Shown one piece after another: positions 41,859-45,518 of a DNA stretch of 45,518 nucleotides. Positions within the stretch are counted from its first letter, which is position 1. Each line of letters begins with the position of its first letter. The DNA comes from Ruminococcus sp. (GTDB lineage Bacteria; Bacillota; Clostridia; Oscillospirales; Ruminococcaceae). The DNA is taken from assembly GCA_017484095.1 (NCBI GenBank), contig JAFUTU010000047.1, forward strand, positions 1-45,518, in the 5' to 3' direction. The translations under genes were made by a program, and so were the position numbers. The notes under the pieces were generated by a model that was given only the letters and a program-made list of their open reading frames with translations, was not told where the DNA came from and made no database searches.

Positions 41859-42634
41859 TGATACTCGATAAGATATGCGAAAAAAGACTCGAACAGCTGG
41901 AGCGGGAAAAAACAGCTGTAAGCCCTGCCGATATAAAAGCGATGTCCCGCGAGGCTGACCACTCCCCGATAAGCTTTTCAAAAGCGCTGAAGCAGGCTAC
42001 TCTCTCCTGCATCTGTGAGGTTAAAAAGGCTTCTCCCTCAAAAGGACTGATAAGACCTGATCTCAGACCTGTGGAGATAGCCGTAGAATATGAAAAAAAC
42101 GGTGCGAACGCAATATCCTGTCTTACAGAGGAGCACTATTTTCAGGGCTCATCAGCTTATCTTAAAAATATCCGCAAGGCTGTGAATATCCCGATACTCA
42201 GAAAAGATTTCATCATTGATGAATATTCTATCTATGAAGCAAGAGTCATCGGTGCAGATGCTATCCTTCTTATCGCAGGTATACTGAGCTCTCAGCAGCT
42301 CAAAGAATATGCCGATATCGCACATTCTCTCGGCTTGCAGACCCTTACAGAAGTCCACAATGAGACTGAGCTTGAAAAGCTCGGCGGCCTCGATACCGAC
42401 TGTCTGGGAATAAACAACCGCGATCTTACAACATTTGATGTTTCACTTGAGACCACCGCAAAGCTTGCAGAGCTTACAAACTGTAACGTTCTCGTGTCCG
42501 AGAGCGGCATCAAGACAAATGACGACATGAAACTTGTTCGCTCATACGGCGCTGATGCCGTGCTCATCGGAGAAACACTTATGCGCTCTGATAATATCGG
42601 AAGAACGCTTTCAGCTCTCAGGGAGGGTGTCTGA
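41858..42634 (+). CDS. trpC: Indole-3-glycerol phosphate synthase
   Basis: The 258-aa TIM-barrel enzyme closes the pyrrole ring with loss of CO2 and water. It has SCICEVKKASPSKG with the catalytic Lys, LTEEHYFQGS, LRKDFIIDEYSI with the second Lys, GINNRDL and the phosphate site SESGIK...GADAVLIGETLM. It is a separate protein, not fused to TrpF as in E. coli. The start overlaps trpGD by one base, which implies translational coupling. Confidence 0.97.
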   Translation: MILDKICEKRLEQLEREKTAVSPADIKAMSREADHSPISFSKALKQATLSCICEVKKASPSKGLIRPDLRPVEIAVEYEKNGANAISCLTEEHYFQGSSAYLKNIRKAVNIPILRKDFIIDEYSIYEARVIGADAILLIAGILSSQQLKEYADIAHSLGLQTLTEVHNETELEKLGGLDTDCLGINNRDLTTFDVSLETTAKLAELTNCNVLVSESGIKTNDDMKLVRSYGADAVLIGETLMRSDNIGRTLSALREGV

Positions 42635-42636
42635 AT

Positions 42637-43278
42637 ATGCTCGTTAAGATATGCGGCCTGAGAAGAGCCGAAGACATAAGCTATGTCAATGAAGCTCTTC
42701 CCGATCATGCAGGCTTTATACTGAGCCCAGGCTTTCGCAGGAGCATAAGCGCAGATCAGTTTTCAAGCCTCTCTTCCCTGCTGGATAAGCGCATAAAAGC
42801 AGTGGGCGTGTTCGTTGATGAGGATATCAAAAACGTCCTTGCCCTCTCAGATAAGCTCGATGTTATCCAGCTCCACGGAAGTGAAAATGCAGAGTATATC
42901 TCAAACCTGAGAGACAGTTTCAGCGGTGAGATATGGAAGGCAGTGAGAGCTTCATCTCCCGAAGAGATCGAGAGAGCCGATAAGCTCGGCGCAGATAAAC
43001 TACTTATTGACAGCTATGTGAAGGGTCTGGTAGGCGGAACAGGAAAGACCGCCGATACGGATATAATCAATACAGCTGTCTTTGAAACACCTTTTTTCCT
43101 TGCAGGCGGAATAAGCGCCGAAAACGTCAGTGAACTTACATCGCTTACAATGCCGGTCGGCGTTGATGCTTCGGGCTCTGTGGAAACAGACGGTTACAAG
43201 GATAAAGATAAGATACTGACACTCGTAAAAACAGTAAGGAACTTAACTAATAGTGAAATGAGGGATCCCAATGAATGA
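42637..43278 (+). CDS. trpF: Phosphoribosylanthranilate isomerase
   Basis: The 213-aa TIM-barrel enzyme performs the Amadori rearrangement of phosphoribosyl-anthranilate. Motifs are [12 protein letters not shown] (catalytic Cys), [28 protein letters not shown] and [17 protein letters not shown] (catalytic Asp), then [11 protein letters not shown]. It lies two bases after trpC and overlaps trpB by eight bases. Confidence 0.95.
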   Translation: MLVKICGLRRAEDISYVNEALPDHAGFILSPGFRRSISADQFSSLSSLLDKRIKAVGVFVDEDIKNVLALSDKLDVIQLHGSENAEYISNLRDSFSGEIWKAVRASSPEEIERADKLGADKLLIDSYVKGLVGGTGKTADTDIINTAVFETPFFLAGGISAENVSELTSLTMPVGVDASGSVETDGYKDKDKILTLVKTVRNLTNSEMRDPNE

Positions 43279-44461
43279 GAAAGGACGCTTTGACATATTC
43301 GGAGGACAATACGTCCCCGAAACTGTCATGACCGCTGTACATGATCTGGAGGCAGCATATGACAGATATAAGGACGATGCACAGTTCAAGGAGGAGCTTT
43401 CTAAGCTCTACCGTGATTATGCAAACAGACCTTCAATGCTCTACTATGCAGAAAAGATGACTGAAGACCTCGGCGGACCTAAAATATATATAAAGCGAGA
43501 AGACCTTAACCATACGGGCGCTCATAAGATCAATAACTGTCTGGGTCAGGTGCTTCTTGCCAAGAAAATGGGCAAAAAGCGCATCATCGCCGAGACAGGT
43601 GCAGGTCAGCACGGTGTTGCAACTGCAACAGTCTGCGCCCTGCTGGGTCTTGAGTGCGAAGTATATATGGGCCGCACCGATATGGAAAGGCAGTCGCTCA
43701 ATGTTTACCGCATGAATCTTCTCGGTGCTAAGGTAACAGGTGTTGACAGCGGAACCGCCACCCTTAAAGACGCTATAAATGAAGCTTTCCGTGACTGGGT
43801 CTCACATATCGACACTACCTTTTACTGCATAGGCTCTGTAATGGGACCTCACCCGTACCCGACTATGGTAAGAGATTTCCAGAAGATAATCAGCGAGGAG
43901 ATAAAGTCTCAGCTCATGGAGCGTGAGGGCAAACTTCCCGACTGTGTCGTAGCCTGTGTAGGCGGCGGCTCGAACGCTATGGGTGCCTTCTATGATTTCA
44001 TTGAAGACGACAGCGTTAAACTCATCGGCGCTGAAGCAGCAGGCCGCGGCGTTGAGACCGAAGACACTGCTGCAACTATGGCACTCGGTACACTTGGTAT
44101 CTTCCACGGAATGAAGTCATTGTTCCTTCAGAATGAATACGGCCAGATAGCACCTGTTTATTCTATCTCTGCAGGCCTTGATTACCCGGGCGTCGGCCCC
44201 GAGCACGCTTACCTAAAAACAACAGGCAGAGCTCAGTATGTGCCAGTAAGTGACGAGGAAGCTGTCAAAGCGTTTGAGTACCTTTCAAAAACCGAGGGCG
44301 TTATCCCCGCGATAGAATCTTCTCACGCAGTCTGGGCAGCAATGCAGGCAGCTAAAAATATGACCAAAGATCAGATACTCGTTATAAACCTCTCAGGCAG
44401 AGGCGATAAAGACGTTTATTCAATAGCAAGATACAGAGGAGTTGATCTCAGTGAGCAATAG
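43271..44461 (+). CDS. trpB: Tryptophan synthase beta chain
   Basis: The 396-aa PLP enzyme condenses indole and serine. It has [10 protein letters not shown], the Schiff-base Lys in [28 protein letters not shown], the phosphate loop [10 protein letters not shown] and LSGRGDKD. It is the TrpB1 type, as expected beside trpA. The start overlaps trpF by eight bases with GAGGGATCCC as ribosome region. Confidence 0.97.
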   Translation: MNEKGRFDIFGGQYVPETVMTAVHDLEAAYDRYKDDAQFKEELSKLYRDYANRPSMLYYAEKMTEDLGGPKIYIKREDLNHTGAHKINNCLGQVLLAKKMGKKRIIAETGAGQHGVATATVCALLGLECEVYMGRTDMERQSLNVYRMNLLGAKVTGVDSGTATLKDAINEAFRDWVSHIDTTFYCIGSVMGPHPYPTMVRDFQKIISEEIKSQLMEREGKLPDCVVACVGGGSNAMGAFYDFIEDDSVKLIGAEAAGRGVETEDTAATMALGTLGIFHGMKSLFLQNEYGQIAPVYSISAGLDYPGVGPEHAYLKTTGRAQYVPVSDEEAVKAFEYLSKTEGVIPAIESSHAVWAAMQAAKNMTKDQILVINLSGRGDKDVYSIARYRGVDLSEQ

Positions 44462-45245
44462 GATAGATACCTGCTTTGAGCGTCTGGCACAGGATAACAA
44501 AAAGGCGCTGATAACATTTATCACATCAGGTGACCCTGATATAGCATCAACAGAAAAAAACGTAATGGCAATGCTTGATAACGGCTCAGATATCGTTGAG
44601 ATCGGCGTCCCCTTCTCAGACCCGATAGCAGAAGGTCCGACGATACAGAAAGCATCTCTGAGAGCTCTGAACGGCGGCGTCAACCTTGACGACATATTTG
44701 CAATGGTCAGACGCCTGAGAGCAAAAACCGATAAGCCACTCCTTTTGATGATGTATCTTAACACCATTTTCAGATACGGCACAGAAAAGTTTTTCTCTCT
44801 TTGCAAGGAAAACCAGATAGACGGCGTTATCGTTCCCGATATGCCCTTTGAAGAGCGAGACGAAATAGCCGCCGAGGCTGACAAGAACGGGATATACAAT
44901 ATTTTTCTGGTGTCACCCACCTCAAAACAAAGAGTAAAAATGATAGCAGAGGAATCTAAGGGCTTTTTGTATGTCGTATCCTCGCTCGGCGTTACAGGCA
45001 CAAGAAAACAGATCAGCACTGATTTTACCGATCTCCTCTCCCCTATCAAAGATCATAAGACCGTCCCTGCTTGCATAGGCTTCGGCATTTCAGATCCGCA
45101 GCAGGCAAAGAAAATGGCTGCCTACGCAGACGGTGTCATCATAGGCAGCGCGATAGTTGACCTTTCTGAAAAATTCGGCACAGACGCATATAAACATATA
45201 GGTCAGTTCGTAAGATCAGTAAGAGAAGAGCTGGATAAAGAATAA
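44451..45245 (+). CDS. trpA: Tryptophan synthase alpha chain
   Basis: The 264-aa subunit cleaves indole-glycerol phosphate and passes indole to TrpB. Catalytic residues are in [15 protein letters not shown] (Glu and Asp). [20 protein letters not shown] and [10 protein letters not shown] complete the barrel. The start is GTG 44451, nine bases after GGAG; an upstream TTG at 44442 is in frame but badly placed. It overlaps trpB by 11 bases. Confidence 0.96.
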   Translation: MSNRIDTCFERLAQDNKKALITFITSGDPDIASTEKNVMAMLDNGSDIVEIGVPFSDPIAEGPTIQKASLRALNGGVNLDDIFAMVRRLRAKTDKPLLLMMYLNTIFRYGTEKFFSLCKENQIDGVIVPDMPFEERDEIAAEADKNGIYNIFLVSPTSKQRVKMIAEESKGFLYVVSSLGVTGTRKQISTDFTDLLSPIKDHKTVPACIGFGISDPQQAKKMAAYADGVIIGSAIVDLSEKFGTDAYKHIGQFVRSVREELDKE

Positions 45246-45250
45246 CAGCA

Positions 45251-45284
45251 AAAGGCAGCTGTCTGTAAAGATAGCCGCCTTTTT
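45251..45284 (+). terminator. Terminator of the trp operon
   Basis: AAAGGC-GCT pairs with AGC-GCCTTT around a GTAAAG-centred loop, with mismatches, then T5. Confidence 0.7.
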
Positions 45285-45327
45285 GTACGTCAATTTATCA
45301 CCATTTTTTCTTCCCGGCCAAAACATA

Positions 45328-45364
45328 AAAAGCTCCCCCACACATTAAGAGTGAGGGAGCTTTT
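45328..45364 (-). terminator. Terminator of tRNA-Pro
   Basis: AAAAGCTCCC-CAC (45328-45341) pairs with GTG-GGGAGCTTTT (45351-45364). On the minus strand it ends in T-rich sequence just after the tRNA. Confidence 0.75.
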
Positions 45365-45381
45365 GCAGACTGTCCTGCCAG

Positions 45382-45455
45382 TCGAGGTGACGGGACTTGA
45401 ACCCACGGCCTCTGCGTCCCGAACGCAGCGCTCTACCAAACTGAGCCACACCTCG
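45382..45455 (-). tRNA. tRNA-Pro(CGG)
   Basis: The minus strand gives a cloverleaf with acceptor CGAGGTG/CACCTCG, D arm GCTC/GAGC, anticodon stem CTGCG/CGCAG with loop TTCGGGA, and T loop TTCAAGT. The anticodon CGG reads CCG (proline). The CCA end is not encoded. Confidence 0.95.
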
Positions 45456-45469
45456 AAAAGTACTATGAT

Positions 45470-45498
45470 ATTATATCACTTTATGTGTTCTTTGTCAA
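45470..45498 (-). promoter_or_regulatory. Promoter of tRNA-Pro
   Basis: On the minus strand, TTGACA (45493-45498), 17 bases, TATAAT (45470-45475), about 15 bases before the mature 5' end. Confidence 0.88.
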
Positions 45499-45518
45499 GT
45501 CCTTTTCTGTTTTTTCTC

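Noticed and set aside
1..45518. CRISPR arrays and insertion sequences
   Set aside because: No regularly spaced direct repeats and no transposase reading frame were seen on either strand.

Overview
The window looks like chromosomal DNA of a low-to-mid GC, spore-type Gram-positive anaerobe, most likely a Ruminococcus-like member of the Clostridia/Oscillospiraceae. The reasons are a SleB-type cortex hydrolase, a YdbC/PC4 protein, a Firmicute DnaD plus DnaI/DnaC pair, YdjG/YdjH/YdjI homologues, a T-box leader, strong AGGAGG ribosome sites, and promoters that nearly all have a 17-base spacer. This assignment is inferred from gene content; no database was searched. About 34 protein genes, two tRNAs and one T-box riboswitch are supported. 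No CRISPR array, insertion sequence or prophage was seen.

Layout. Positions 1-115 hold a strong leftward promoter and leader, probably of an rRNA operon lying outside the window. Next come sleB, a 39-aa membrane ORF on the minus strand, a lone polysaccharide flippase, a ydbC-type gene and a ROK-family regulator with a degenerate kinase site. From 5.2 to 10 kb runs an operon-like block: three genes of a TolQ/TolR (ExbB/ExbD)-like motor, a patatin lipase, a membrane-anchored phosphoesterase and an M20 dipeptidase. tyrA (minus) and uvrC-folC diverge at 10.9 kb. From 14.1 to 17.8 kb a small exported protein precedes a ydjG-ydjH-ydjI-like set, the partners of PspA in Bacillus, but with no pspA here. 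purB follows, driven by a duplicated promoter, then an unknown protein, a lipoprotein and metY. dnaD-dnaI and tRNA-Thr lie on the minus strand. A radical SAM enzyme with a C39-like protease partner and a sugar-receptor/GGDEF fusion come next.

From 28.6 to 35.6 kb lie nadB-nadC, a MIF-like tautomerase, uridine phosphorylase, a PrsA-like foldase, a probable nuclease-fold protein and a D,D-carboxypeptidase. An AI-2E-type permease is on the minus strand. The last 8 kb is a complete tryptophan operon, trpE-trpS-trpGD-trpC-trpF-trpB-trpA, under a tRNA-Trp T-box. It makes tryptophan from chorismate and also charges it, so one sensor of uncharged tRNA-Trp controls both supply and use. A tRNA-Pro gene ends the window.

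The most unusual signals are two genes whose ribosome-binding site is separated from the start codon by a perfect or near-perfect hairpin, which if folded would restore normal spacing. Next in interest are the Tol/Exb-like motor in an apparently monoderm bacterium, the PspA-less YdjGHI set, and the radical SAM/C39 pair.
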